Part shown: piece by piece, positions 13,501-25,126 of the stretch | How the letters are laid out: each line of letters begins with the position of its first letter | Numbering within the stretch: the first letter of the stretch is position 1 | Source: Tubiluchus corallicola | Taxonomy: Eukaryota > Priapulida > Priapulimorpha > Priapulimorphida > Tubiluchidae | DNA length: 64,000 bases | Assembly: GCA_030141605.1 (NCBI GenBank) | Contig: JAQGDQ010000012.1 | Span: forward strand, 1,072,359 to 1,136,358 | Direction of reading: 5' to 3' | Made by a program: the position numbers and the translations under genes | Notes under the pieces: generated by a model | Seen by the model: the letters and a program-made list of their open reading frames with translations, nothing else | What the model was told of the DNA's origin: nothing | Database searches by the model: none

Positions 13501-16500
13501 TAAAAACAACTTTTCATCAATGCTTTGAAGCATCTAATTAGTAATTTATCTATTTGTCTTGTGTACTTACTCTTTTATCAGTTAGGTTAGTGCACAGCTG
13601 AGTGTTTTAACTTTTCTTACAATGCTAGGAATGTAATACCGTTTTAATATATGAAACAAATTTCAAATAAAAATAGAATACTATTATTATTATCAAAAAT
13701 TATCAGTCACTTTATTAAATCATACATTAACGGTAAGTAATTTCACTCTAGCTGCTATCAGTACATTGTCATGAGGTCCTGTGACCACTTTTAGTGTTGA
13801 AGGTGGTTTTTTGACTGGTGGTCCTTTGTCCGTGGTGGTTCTTTGACTGGTGGTCCTTTAATCGCCCACTGTTGTATGATGAATCACGCATGTTAATCTG
13901 CGGAAATATGCGCAAACATGTTGTAACTGGCAGCGAGCCAACACGCTTGCCGTGCCTTTATTGGTTTTAACCAGTTGCTTTATCGCTAGCTACAGCACGT
14001 ATGCGTAGCAGGCAGAATATTGGTTATTGACAAACGCACTCGCGCAGTGGCAAAAACCACCTCAGTACGTGCAAGAAACAGGTCAGCGGATATTCAACAC
14101 AAGCTGTATGCGCTCTGCAACATACGACCCTGATATTCATGCTGTGCGTGAATGATACTGTAGCACGTTAACCCAACAGCAGCTAGTCAAGTCAATAAAG
14201 TTCTTGCTGTAGCAACAGCAAGCTGCAGTGACCCAAATCAAGCATTCCGCACTGACTACCTTTAGAATTAGGAGCAGACGTTATTTTATTAGTTGGCATG
14301 TAGCAATTATAAATATAACAAAACTACCTCACATTTACGTTAATGCTTCAGATCTAATAATTGTTTAATAACAAAAACAACATCCCTCATTCAGAGAATT
14401 CACAAAAGCACTTAGGAAATCATTTGTTGAAGCAAATAAACGATAAAAAGAAGGAAAATGAAATAGTTGAAACAACAAAAGGAGTTGAATCAGACGCCCT
14501 CGGATTACCAAGTAGGCCAACACCATAACCACTGACCTACACAGCCCTTTGCAATTAAGGTTCTCTAAATACACTCCTGATTTAGCTCATTACCAATCCA
14601 ATGGTGCATGGTAAAAATGGAACAAAAAAAATGTCACAAATGAAAAAATAGAAAAAAATTGCACATTTATAAAATACGAGTTTAGCATCAGCTTTACTGT
14701 TTTGGGATAATTATTTTACATATTTTTACCTCTGCCAAGGAAGATATGCTTTAACACTGTTTGTTTGGTGTTTTGTTTTTGCCTGTGATATACATATTAT
14801 GCAAAAACTACTTAACAAATTTCCAAGAAACTGTGGAGGTGAGTAGGGGGCAAGAAAGGTGCATTTGATGCAGATTCTTGGACAGATGGGGTAAAAACAG
14901 GCAAAATTGGCATTTTTGTCCCATTGTTTTTTCACAAAACTTTGCCAAACATCACATGAATTCACGTAAAAAACATTTGTGGAGCATTTCGAGGCGGTCT
15001 CAGACAGTGTTGTAATTCGTTGGAAAGAAGAAGACTTGGTTACAGGGTACTTCTTTATTATCTCCACCAAGACAAATAATTAGGACTTAGTTCCAGGTTC
15101 CATTTCAAGAAATTCTTGCATGGAAAGCTGTGTAACGCTGTCAATAACCTTTGCTTATACATGTATATAGCCTTGTAAGATAACTTAGTATGTAAATACG
15201 ATATATGTCATTCTGTTACCATAGTCAAATGGTTAAAGAAATGTAGACAAACATTATGTGGAATGTTTGTCCATTATTGATTATAATTCTATTCAATGAA
15301 CAACATATTTTGCATGTCTTTTGCTAGCCTACATAATACCAATACAGGTATATTTTTGTACATTTGTTTTTATTTTGTCTGTTTATCCTTGCTTTGTTTT
15401 TTTAATCAAAAGAATCAGACGGGCATGTTTAGAATTTTTCGACCTTGGCAGAGATCTGCTTTCTGTTGACAGCATTCTAATTTTATCATCTAGGAATTAT
15501 TTGTATCAAGATAACACATGTGACATTTTTTCCTGCTTTTCCATTTGTGCCATCTTTACCTGTGCTGTTTTTACATACATTTCCAATCCAATATTTCTAA
15601 CAGGTAGTTTACTCAGGCTAGAGTAACTGCTAACTAAACTAGCTAGCTCAAATTCTTTGTTTGCAATTGATTTACAGCCACGAATAACAGATGACAGAGA
15701 CTTTTGCATTCGTGCTATCCAAAATAGCAATTATATTTATGAACATAATTTAGGATAATCAATTACTGATGGAATGAATCCACAATTATTAAACTAAAGT
15801 TATGTAACCAAATACAGCAAAAAGAAAGAACTTTTCCCTTTCAGTGAATTTTAAAAGTTTGATAACTGTGTTCATCTCACAAATACTTTGCTATCATGAA
15901 GTTAAGATTGCGTATAATTAACAATTCTAGGAATGAATGTGTACAGGTATTTGTATACAGATGTCGACTATGCAATAAAATGTGAATGAATAAATGCTCC
16001 GAACACAAAAACCACTTAAACATTTTGTTCTATATGTTTTTTTTGTTTCTATGTATTTAAACTGCTTATCTAGTTTAGTAAACAACCAATGGTCCCAAAA
16101 ACAGACAAAATGGAATATGGTTGGCCAAGAACATAACATGTGTACAAATCTACAAAGTATCAAAAATTGTGGAAATTTTCAAGCAAGATTTTAACCAGTC
16201 ATCCTGGTGCGTGTTCCATTGATTTGCCAAGAGCTGTCAGTATATTATGTACAAAGGACCATGAGCAATTCAGTTTTTACTGAATGTCAGCAGAAAGTAG
16301 ACTACATCTAATTCATCAGTGAGCAGCAATTAGTGCTGCATATCAAATGCCATTTGAAATTCATTTACATAAAAACGAACAACCAAATAAACATAGTGAG
16401 TTGACCTTTTATGCATTCTTGGTATGACCTCCATTGGAGAATTCCATTGGCGATAAACAAGCGATAGTATTTGAAACATATTACTGGACCAGCCTAAGAA

Positions 16501-18997
16501 AATTATTAATATACAACGTTGGAGAATAATTTACCAAACGAACCTTGCTTGATCTTGATTGGCAGCTCAATGTCATAAGCTTTAGAGCATGATAAAGTTC
16601 GAGACCTTGAATCACTTCCAATAGCATCAGACGATGAATTAGATATTTCTGAATTCAACGAAGCAGAAAAGTTTGGAACTTTTTTACCAGCTGAAAGTAT
16701 CTTTTCGTGATTGACTTGCAAAGATACATGCCTCTGAAACATCAAGCGCAAACTTGAGCTTAAAAAAGATGAACAACCTGAACCACAACAGTAATGATTT
16801 ATGTTACTTAAAGAAAGCAAACTTCAAAAAATTGGAAATAACAATAGCACATAATCTGGCATTGATTTAGTCTACACAAGACTCACTCTTTTAGGTTTGG
16901 ACATGAGTGCCGTGGCCAGAGCTATTTGTAGCTTAGCCTCCCGCTGCTGTCGTTCGACCAGTGCAGCCATCTCTGTATTCAGCTTAGCAGCAATTTCTTT
17001 CCAGTAAGTCACCTGTGATATAGCAACAGATGATACACTAAACATCAACTGCAAATCGACTAGACTAATAAAATTCATTTAATTTCACATATGGCTAAAT
17101 GCCTATGAAGTCAATAGTATTCAAAATTAGAATGTAAGCACAAGATAATCATACGAATGATGCTTAAACCCAAACATTTTGGATCACCGTGTAACAAAAT
17201 TTATGGAAAAAAAATCATAATTTATGCTGTTACACAGTTAAACTAACAATCACACTAACACTGTGCTGCCTGCGAATATTTACCTGGCTATATAGTTTCT
17301 CGATAGTAGCTTGCATTTTTTGAGCTTCTCGCTCCAACACCTTGAGTGCTCGATCAGCAACAATGCCTTTCAGGACCTAAATAATGGTTGACTAGTCACT
17401 ATTTTGCTTGTTGCAAATCTCTAGTAATTAAATAGGTAGCATTGATTTGAAAAATCAGCTGAGAAAAGCTGTATAGATTTCTTTTATTTTAAGAAACACA
17501 ATTTTATTTTGCAATTGAAATTGATTCCAAATTCCGAAAAGTATAAGAAAATGAATGGAATGCCTAATTATCGTCTCAGTATCACACGCCTTTGAAAAGA
17601 CTTTTTATGTAAAGTAGCACTTATAAAAATTTTAAGCACTACCTTAAACCATACTCTTGATTACAAGTAGCAAAAGACACTGATTAACAACAATAATATT
17701 TTTGCAAAAGACATGCTAATATGGCAGACTCAACAACAACCACTAATAATTATTTTAGTCAGTTCCTAACCAGCCCCAAATAGACAGGCAGACTATTTCT
17801 AAACAACGCCTTGAAGAAAAACACATTTCTGGTCAGTTGCTGCTAGGCAAGTATGAAGGATCACTAATAAATTGGAAACATGCCATAGCTATACGACATC
17901 CAAAAGGTTGTAACGTATAAAAAGTATAAGGAGTATAAAATAATTGATCCTGAAGCAATGTGAAATTATCTAACTTATTAAACGGTTATAATTTATAATG
18001 CACAATTAAATGATATCATTTAGATAATTCTATTCTGCCAATATACATACATCTTTTGTCATCTTTGATAGCTTGTCACCTCTAGTCACTTGATGATCAT
18101 CATTCTTTGAGCCTGCTCAACAAGAGAAACCTAGTTAACAGATTTTTCAGCACACTAATGATGGCAATTTAATATTTAACGCATTAATGATGTCTTTAAC
18201 AGCAGAAACCTGTTGCGCACAGAATGGAACACCTAGTATTTCTTAATTATTTTTTTGTTAAAAATTGTAATTACATTATATTGAAAACAGCCCATCAAAC
18301 AGAAAACTACTTACTGATATTGTGGCTTTTACTTAAGATATGTAAACTTTCTCTGTAAACAGAGTAAGCAACTCCATTACACCTTAAAAAATTACGCAGA
18401 ATGAAATAGGACGGTATAATATGGCTTTTCAATTTTGTGACTTCCTGCTAATAAAATAAGAAAAATGCCATGTACATAGGGGTGATCATACAGTCCACCA
18501 AATATTGCTGTGACACCTATCCTAAGCAGTACACTGCATATACACTTGCATTAACAATCAGTAAGTATTGAATTTGGTGTATTATAGTATCTATTCTCCT
18601 CCAATATTGCACACTTCGCTGACCTAATATAAAAAGTCAGACAATGGTTTCAGGATCTAATTCACATTTTACATACTCTATCATACAATTAATTTACTTT
18701 ACCTAATAAAATATATTGGTTAGTAATTAAAAAACTCAATTAACCTTTTGCTGTACATGAACAAAGCCTCTTTGGTGGACAAGCATAATCAGCATCAATG
18801 GAATTTGCCTCAACATCAGCAGACGTGCGCTTTTTCCCGCTAACGTTGGTCTTGTGACAAATGCTGGATGCCGAGTCACTCAATATGCCATTGTTGTGTA
18901 CATGATTAGATAATTCACCACCGTTCATTGCTTTCTTTGGCAAATCGTCATCTGAGTCAGACAGTATAATCTCTGAGCCAGATTCTCCTGGTGTCAT
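3338..18997 (-). CDS. ATF7IP-like: ATF7IP/MCAF1-like chromatin cofactor, 12 coding exons, 1156 aa
   Basis: Exons, from the start: 18997-18745, 18112-18051, 17376-17284, 17012-16887, 16733-16535, 11470-11390, 11148-9226, 9084-8953, 7471-7394, 5749-5622, 4539-4422, 3615-3338. All use GT-AG and the phases close to 3471 nt. In vertebrates ATF7IP binds SETDB1 and supports H3K9 methylation and silencing in the nucleus. Visible parts: an acidic N-terminus with EIILSDSDDD; a Lys-rich, probably coiled-coil stretch in exons 3-4 (VLKGIVADRALKVLEREAQK onward); IKVEVKRE in exon 6; a 640-codon Ser/Thr/Gln-rich exon with a duplicated Cys/His unit and VVDLTCDED near its end; HPAPLPE; and a C-terminal fibronectin III domain with LTWD, SYHIFSYED, IKALPLPMAVTL, YYFAVRAKD and FCAP, which is the family signature. 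The human protein is about 1270 aa. Exon 1 has the only suitable ATG. Identification is strong by domain; orthology to ATF7IP rather than ATF7IP2 is inferred. Confidence 0.92.
5768..5880. repeat. Dispersed 113-base repeat, copy B, next to a splice acceptor
   Basis: Direct repeat of 2416-2527. It ends 17 bases short of the acceptor dinucleotide (5750-5751) of ATF7IP-like exon 10, so only the polypyrimidine stretch separates it from the exon. Confidence 0.85.
5990..6640. repeat. Interspersed repeat family R, copy 1 (intronic)
   Basis: This segment shares with 47120-48110 the ordered blocks TCAAATGAAACGTCTC, GGGGGTTTATTTTTCGAAT, a GGTTTTTCGCAAAA-type block, AACTTATACC, CCCATTCAACGGTGG, CATATTTAGA, and then AAACTGCC-TAGAAAAA. 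Both copies are diverged. No coding capacity is visible. The element class is unknown to me. Confidence 0.7.
6862..7160. repeat. GT/G-rich low-complexity tract (TGTGG-based)
   Basis: About 300 bases built from degenerate TGTGGTGTGGGTGG units, nearly free of C on the plus strand. Open frames across it on both strands are low-complexity artefacts. A short CATCATCATC run at 6785-6810 precedes it. It lies in an ATF7IP-like intron. Confidence 0.9.
9226..11148 (-). other. Large central exon of the ATF7IP-like gene (640 codons)
   Basis: This exon is uninterrupted. It opens after a TTACAG acceptor with GLDAIVKPHPQKEK and ends at a donor after CATCAG. The protein is rich in Ser, Thr, Gln and Asn and looks disordered. 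It holds a duplicated Cys-rich unit (DNA 10487-10780) and a SUMO-interaction-like VVDLTCDEDIEIL (DNA 9308-9355), which sits between the coiled coil and the fibronectin domain, where vertebrate MCAF1 also has a SUMO-binding motif. Confidence 0.9.
12041..12140. repeat. CT-rich microsatellite
   Basis: (CT)n followed by CCCT, CTTT and TTCC variants over about 100 bases. The open frame across it is Ser/Leu/Phe low complexity and not a gene. Confidence 0.9.
12180..13870. mobile_element. Fold-back-like element, short-word arrays in opposite orientation (GGTCCTTTGTC family)
   Basis: At 12185-12300 the plus strand carries words such as CAGGTCAAAGGATGACC and GGTTAAAGGAC. At 13098-13220 and again at 13780-13870 the reverse-complement type appears several times, for example CTGGTGGTCCTTTGTCC and GTGGTGGTTCTTTGAC, with a period near 16. 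The arrays face each other as in fold-back elements. There is no coding sequence between them. The outer limits are uncertain, and 12180-13220 may be one element with a further end at 13780-13870. Confidence 0.5.
14728..15075. repeat. Interspersed repeat beginning CCTCTGCCAAGG
   Basis: It opens with ACCTCTGCCAAGGAAGATATG and continues with CAAAAACTACTTAACAAATTTCCAAGAAACTGTGGAGG-like words, ending with CTCCACCAAG. Repeats with this wording (CTCCGCCAAGGAGG ... AAACTTGGTGGA) are familiar from many animal genomes. The 114-codon minus-strand frame across it is not a recognisable protein. Confidence 0.45.
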
Positions 18998-21329
18998 AAT
19001 TTTCGCACAGTGATCGTCTCCAAAACAATGAACTTAACCATTCCAGTAAGTTACTGGAAAATTTACTTAAAATTTTGCAGTCTCGTAATCACTTCTATCG
19101 CTAACTAACATTAATATGCTGTTATTAGCGGTATCCGTTAGGCCTATTCATGCAGCCTTAAATTATACACGCAGAACTTGAACAACTGGTGATGCCATCA
19201 CGTAGACATTATATTATTCCACTATTCGGGAAAAAAAAACATTTAAAACGTGCTACTAATCACGATATCGTTAAACTAACACTGTTGCATCGTTTCGAAT
19301 GTAATAAAAATTAATGGTGTCACAAATCACAAAAATCTGGTTACTAAGTAAGTCAACGTCAACTCAACAGCCGCTCTTTAGAAAGAGCTACAACCACTTA
19401 GCAAGATAAGAACTCTTTTAACAATAGCTCCAGCTGTTTTACAGTTGCTTTCACACGACGCCTTTACCAAAGTATAGCGAACCCATCACTTAAACACCTA
19501 CTGAAAGTGACGTAGCTAAAAATGTCGGAAATCATACCCTGAACGAAGGAGATCTAAGTTCAGTAAACCCGAGCACATTTAATTTTAGTAAAAGTCATTG
19601 CTTGGATTAATGGGAGTCAATATAGAGATGTAAGAACAACAGCATTACACTATACACTTTTTTGACTCGCTCCTTCATGAGTTATGACGTGGATATACGA
19701 GAGCCCGATAGACATATAGTGAATTGTCTATGAATTGCCTGAATTGCCTTCGAATCATTATACTTGCCTTTATATAATGTCACTTAGTTATTTATTTATT
19801 CATTCATCTATTTGTTTTAAAACATAAAACATTTGTAATTTAATTGTTTTTGAACAAAGAAAATCTACAAATTTATTGTGCACTTACAGAAATTTTGATC
19901 AATAATAAAACTAAGCAGAGCACTGTTTAATAGATAAGATAAGATGTATAATAGATAAGATAAGTACTACATAATAAATACGGATACGTGTGTGTTATTT
20001 AAAGAATATCTTACTAACAGTGAAAACTGAAAAGGCAGAGACAGGTAAAACACTTCGGCAAAATTTTAAACAAAAAAGCGCCAATACTGAATGAAAGAAT
20101 GTTTTGTAATTGATAACTTGTACATGTTGTAAATGGTAACTTGCACAAATCTGGATAAATTAAACGAAGCAAATGTTAGAATTAACCATGCCCTGAAAGT
20201 GAGAATGTATAATTGGGGATTGACTTTGAGACATGGAAATCGAATACAGCATTACAAGACTAAGTTAGGCTTGCAATCAGAGATAAGTGCCTTCCAGATG
20301 GGAAAGAGGCCAATGTAAACCTGTTGAAAGGAACCAAGAAACCCGGTAAGCAGAGATGGTGATAATCCTTGCTTAATTATTAAAACCTGATAATGAATTT
20401 TGCACCAAGAAAATAAAGCAGCTACTGGATAATAATGCACTTTAGGTTAGAAATTATGCTGAGAAGATGGGGAGGAGGTCCTATAGTAAAGTTACTAGCC
20501 TGGTATTACAGAGCTAATATAAGTAATAAATTAGATTAGTTTAGTTATTTTTCTCCATCAGTTTACATTTACAATAGACTAGGGTGGATAATTACTGGCA
20601 GAATTAAACTAAGTATTGATAACAAATCATGAAAGAAACTATTATAGCGTCTGGATCAAGTGAGCAAATCTTCATACTACGCAGCAGTATTGAATAGTCA
20701 CATGAATTGCAATCGTCTGTATACATTTATCAACTTTGCGAAAACTTTTCATTTTGCATGTAAAAGAATACTGTTAAATTAGTGTACCTAACTTAATATT
20801 TTTTATTAGATTTTTAATGATTCACTATCCTCCTAACTCTTACCTCTCAATTGAAGTGTGCAAATTATGTATGAAATATATTTGTTACACTAAATTTAAC
20901 GGTATGCAGTAATATGTGTTATAAGCATTAAAATAAGTCAGTTATTGACTGTATGCTTTCTGGTTTTCCGTTTTTGGTATTAATGTTGTTTATAAAATGA
21001 GCAAAGCAGAAGAAGACATTAGACATTTAAATTAGTATTTTGTTAAAATATGACCAACTTAATTCAAAAATGCCCAATGCATCACAAAAATGGTGAGCAA
21101 TAGAAAACTGTGCATGACAAAAAGATCCAGTCACAACAAAAATTAACTTTACTGCAGTATTTAAACTAATGTTATAATAATTATCATTATCAATAAGAAT
21201 AATAACAGTGATAACAGGTAAGAGGCATGCTCATATGCACTGTGCATGACAAAAAGTTCTTACGCAGGTCTAACCTTGAAATTTACAAATTTACAAGTGT
21301 TAAATGAATGAATCTTATAGACTTGGTGA
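18998..21329. other. Upstream region of the ATF7IP-like gene; no gene seen
   Basis: This AT-rich sequence holds no supported exon. The ATF7IP-like promoter should lie just above 19000. A CRE-like TGACGTAG occurs near 19507, but nothing else resembles a core promoter clearly. Frames at 20133-20318 and 20252-20440 are short and featureless. Confidence 0.5.
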
Positions 21330-22154
21330 CAGGCACGTAGCCAGGGGGAGCAGTGGGAGCCCCAGGCTCCCCATTTCATTGAATTTAAAAAAATTATGCA
21401 CATTTTATATCATTCCTAACTGACACAAACAATTTGCATACAGTGAGAGCAAATGTGGCCTGCTTTGTAAAATATGTGTTAAGTCAAGTTGAAATCATTA
21501 CTCCTACAAGAAGCGTCATCTACCAATTTGATACCCAGTAGATCGATTGCATGATCAACTCTCTATCCAATGATGTGCCACACAGCCACCACTATCACAG
21601 GGCTGTCATGCTACGCTCGTATTTCTGAACCCTGTCGGTACCATACATATACTTATATAGCAGGTATCGACGGTGTTTCCTTTAAACGCTCTCTGTATGG
21701 AAGCCATACAGAGACGTTCCATAATATCATTGGATTTGCAATGAAACTTAAAATCTGATGCACTGCGTCAAAGTCGGAGTCGAGTTTTGTTTAACCACAA
21801 TACACAATCATTAAACACATGCCTTTCACTTTGTATTGCACTATTTCTATTATCAACTGGCAAAATGACGAAGGATGCACTGGCAGAGTGTACTATTTAA
21901 ATACTTATTGTGCTATCTAACACATTGGCGTACGGGGCAAGGCGGGGGGGGGGGGGTGCGGCCAGGGGGCAGACTGCCATCCCCAAAAAAATTTTCAGGC
22001 TTCAAAAAATTAAGGCAAAATTGGTGCTCAAATTCGGGCAGAACTGCCCTTTATATTTTCAGAAAATAGTTTTTCAACTTCGAAATTGATATTTTTTTCA
22101 CAGTTCAATTGTCATTGCCTTATTTTTTCCTGGAATTCGAATCTTGAGAGAGTA

Positions 22155-22472
22155 ATATTTATGCCATGCACCTGGATGCCCGAATCTTGATCTCACAGGA
22201 GGCGTTGTCTGCGCCGGCTCCCGGTCCCGGACCGGCAGTGAGAGTGGTCTGGAAACAATTAGCATTTGCAAAATAGAAAATATACTAGTCGCTGGGTTCT
22301 CTGCAGGCCTCCGATATTTATGCCATGCACCTGGATGCCCGAATCTTGATCTCACAGGAGGCGTTGTCTGCGCCAGCTCCCGGTCCCGGACCGGCAGTGA
22401 GAGTGGTCTGGAAACAATTAGCATTTGCAAAATAGAAAATATACTAGTCGCTGGGTTCTCTGCAGGCCTCCG
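22155..22472. repeat. 159-base tandem duplication, two copies
   Basis: Copies at about 22155-22313 and 22314-22472 differ at one visible position (GCGCCGGCTCC against GCGCCAGCTCC). Each contains the 15-base palindrome CCGGTCCCGGACCGG (22221-22235 and 22380-22394). The near identity points to a recent duplication. Confidence 0.9.
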
Positions 22473-22971
22473 ATTGTTTATAAAACTCTTATCGCTTCCT
22501 GTCTTTCATGCGCACACATTGACTGTTCACCAGCGATTATCAAATACAAATTCCCCATTATTTCATATTATATACAAAATAACGACTTTGTGCTTCAAAT
22601 TTCTGGTCCTTTATCTATTTAGGATCTGGACTCACTGCCTGTATTGTGTGCGCTCTTTGATTTTCCGGATTTTCTATCATTTGCTTGGTGCTGAAGGAGA
22701 ACTGAAACATTTAAGGAGTCTCAATTATTTCAGAAACATCATAGATCTTTGTGAAAAGGGGCATAAGAATCAAAATGTTGCCTTTCTCACTTATCGTTCA
22801 TGGTGTTAGTTTTCAGTTTTGCTTCATCAAGTCAGTTTGTCAAATTGCTTGGTTCAACAGTTCTGTTTTCGACTTTGATGTGCAGATAGGGATCTTTTGT
22901 CGGAGGATTCTTTCTTCTGGATTAGTTTTAGATTCGTTGATTGTTGGTTTTTCAGAAGTTCTGCATTTGTC

Positions 22972-23211
22972 ATGGCGCCCAATTCTAAGCGTAAAAGATC
23001 ATGTCACGCTCGTGTTACTTGTCAGAAGTGCAAGAAAGAGATTGATTCTGACTACAAAAACGAACATGTTAGGCAAGCGCATCCCGGCGAAGTGTGCAAT
23101 TCATCCCTGTTGTGGAGGTCAGTCAGCGCCGACTCACTTTCGGCCGCCCAGTCTCAAGTGTCTGTGCATAGCTGCATGTTTAGTTCTTGCATCTTGTGTG
23201 GTGATTACTGA
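22972..23211 (+). pseudogene. Transposase-type N-terminal zinc-finger fragment
   Basis: An ATG at 22972 opens MAPNSKRKRSCHARVTCQKC, continuing KKEIDSDYKNEHVRQAHPGE. The spacing C-x2-C ... H-x4-H makes a single C2H2 finger, as found at the N-terminus of several hAT-related transposase-like proteins. After about residue 40 the frame loses similarity and ends at 23211. It may be a first exon (a GTGTGC donor candidate follows GGCGAA), or a remnant. No catalytic RNase H-like domain or dimerisation domain is visible downstream, so the element cannot be autonomous as it stands. Confidence 0.5.
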
Positions 23212-23984
23212 TTTGACAGATTGCGTAATCGATTCGTATATCAGCATGAAATATGGATAACTCCTCTTTACTAGTCCATTGTTCAGTTATTCAATGCTCA
23301 CTGGAAGTAAATTGTTCTGTTCTGGAAGTTATCGCCGCACTTCTGGTTCTTAGGACACTGTTTTTACAATAATCAATGACAATCTTTGAAACCTAATGGT
23401 CCAGGTGCTTGTGCATAATCAAGCAAGCACAGCTTATCAAGATATCTGGCCATATAGGTCATATCATGTGTTGTGCATCACATTTCAATATGGTTAATAA
23501 AGAATGTTGATCAGTTTCATGAGTTCAGTCTTATGTCATTAGAAATGGCGATTTTTGGATTCGCTATCTGGAACTTAGTAAGGCTGTACTTGTTGAAACG
23601 GGAGCCTAAAAAATTGGGTGAAATTCTAAGAATTTGGGCAAAGAATCCTCTGCCTCCCCCAAAATTCAGGGACCCCGTATGCCTATGATCTAACATGGTA
23701 CTTATTGCCATTTTGTAAGTAAATGAAACACTTGCAATTTTGGTGCAGTATGTCTGATACTACGTTTTATAGCCAATCGAATGCATTGTACACCCCTGAA
23801 TGACTTACAGCTTCATTTACACAGTGTTTGAAGGAAGCAATATCGGTTTTTGGTATTCACCCATATCTTTGTTTTGACGATGCTGATGTGAATGTATTAG
23901 TGCTCCCCTCTTATAAATTCCTAGTTACGTGCCTGCTTGGACCTTGGTGATAGCTAAAAGTGTTACTTTTAGGTTGTGCTTCAT

Positions 23985-24130
23985 TGGAGGTGGTAGTGGT
24001 GGTGGAAGCAGTGGTATTGGTCTTGGTGGCGGTGGCATCGTTAGTGATAGTGCTGGTGGTGCTTGCGTTTAACTGTTGTTATTGGTGATGGTGGTGATGG
24101 TTGTGTAGTGTAGTGTAGTGATGATGACGC
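23985..24130. repeat. GGT/GTGGTG-rich low-complexity tract
   Basis: Degenerate GGTGGTAGTGGTGGTGG units followed by GTAGTGTAGTGTAGTGATG. Simple repeat. Confidence 0.8.
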
Positions 24131-25083
24131 TGGCAGCTAACTAGCGATGTTGCTGGATGATAATAATGTTACCAGTGACGAAGCTATGATAACCATGACA
24201 GTTATGAAACTAATCATTCTTAATTAGTTTTTAGAATAATTTTTCCTAGTCACTGCAGTCATTATTGATACGTTATTGCTACATTCACTACAGGCATACA
24301 GTAAGCAGTAAATCATTGTTATACCAGCAATTCGCTTTAAAGAAATGACAGGAACTAAATTTTAAAGTGTGAAAGGTGAATGTGGCAACTACAACTGAAA
24401 GAGCAGGGTTTGACATCATTTGTATGAAAACATCAGCCTCATTAAGAATTTCATATCACTATGTGCTGATTAATTGTGTGTAGCTAACTGGTACGGGACT
24501 AATGAATTAGAGTTCCATGATTATAGTAACGATTAATTATAAAGACAGTAAAATACATAAGGCAGGATTAAACGTGTCGTGGAAAGTCAGAAAACCTAAA
24601 TACCTATGTAGTAGTCTGTAAGGGTTTGCCATATTGCTGCATTACCGCATGTAAAAACTTAAAGCGGAAAGTTTCGTTAAAAGTGCTTAAAATTTAGAAA
24701 AGTAACTTGTCAGGAATTCATTTCAAAAGTTTATTTATATCTGATACAATTTTCATAAGACAATTACAACAAACTGTGTAATGGGGTAGCGAAAGACCAG
24801 GAGGTTATCAATCCATGATAACTGATGGTGATTCAATATATTTTACTATTGATCCTCTGCTTTTCCGAGCGCACTGTAATGTTAATAATAATTTTTTATA
24901 ATAATAATTTATTTATTTACCTTCAGAATAACAATCGTAGATAGTATATAGACATAGACATAGACATTTTTATTTATCTCCTCATTTACACCTGTATACA
25001 AATTGACTAATTATTATTTTTTAGTTATTGATTAAAAAGGATAAATTAAGCATAAAGGAATGAGTTAAGGGGGGTGCAGGAGA

Positions 25084-25126
25084 AAGGGTAGCGAAAGACC
25101 AATTGGTCATCGAGTCAGCTACCCTT
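25084..25126. repeat. LINE 3' UTR hairpin, copy 2
   Basis: AAGGGTAGC (25084-25092) pairs with GCTACCCTT (25118-25126), a 9-bp stem. The loop holds the palindrome GACCAATTGGTC. Confidence 0.75.

Larger units (their letters stand above)
11471..16534. other. 5-kb intron of the ATF7IP-like gene, repeat-filled
   Basis: No exon fits here in phase with its neighbours. A splice-like exon near 12780-12830 on the minus strand was tested and has a stop in the required frame. The intron holds a CT-rich microsatellite, short-word arrays at 12180-12310, 13098-13220 and 13780-13870, and an interspersed repeat at 14728-15075. Confidence 0.7.
21926..23690. mobile_element. Nested DNA element with GGCRTACGGGG ends
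   Basis: The left end TTGGCGTACGGGGC (about 21926), followed by a run of 14 G, is mirrored by GACCCCGTATGCC at 23671-23683. It lies entirely inside the 21330-23935 element. It contains a 159-base tandem duplication and a zinc-finger open frame. Confidence 0.5.
21330..23935. mobile_element. hAT-like DNA transposon, degenerate, hosting a nested element
   Basis: The left end CAGGCACGTAGCCAGG (21330-21345) is mirrored by CTAGTTACGTGCCTG at 23921-23935, giving terminal inverted repeats of about 15 bases with two mismatches. CTTGGTGA occurs directly before the left end (21322-21329) and again at 23943-23950, seven bases beyond the right end, consistent with an 8-base target duplication. Eight-base duplications are the hAT hallmark. 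The exact right boundary is uncertain. Confidence 0.6.
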
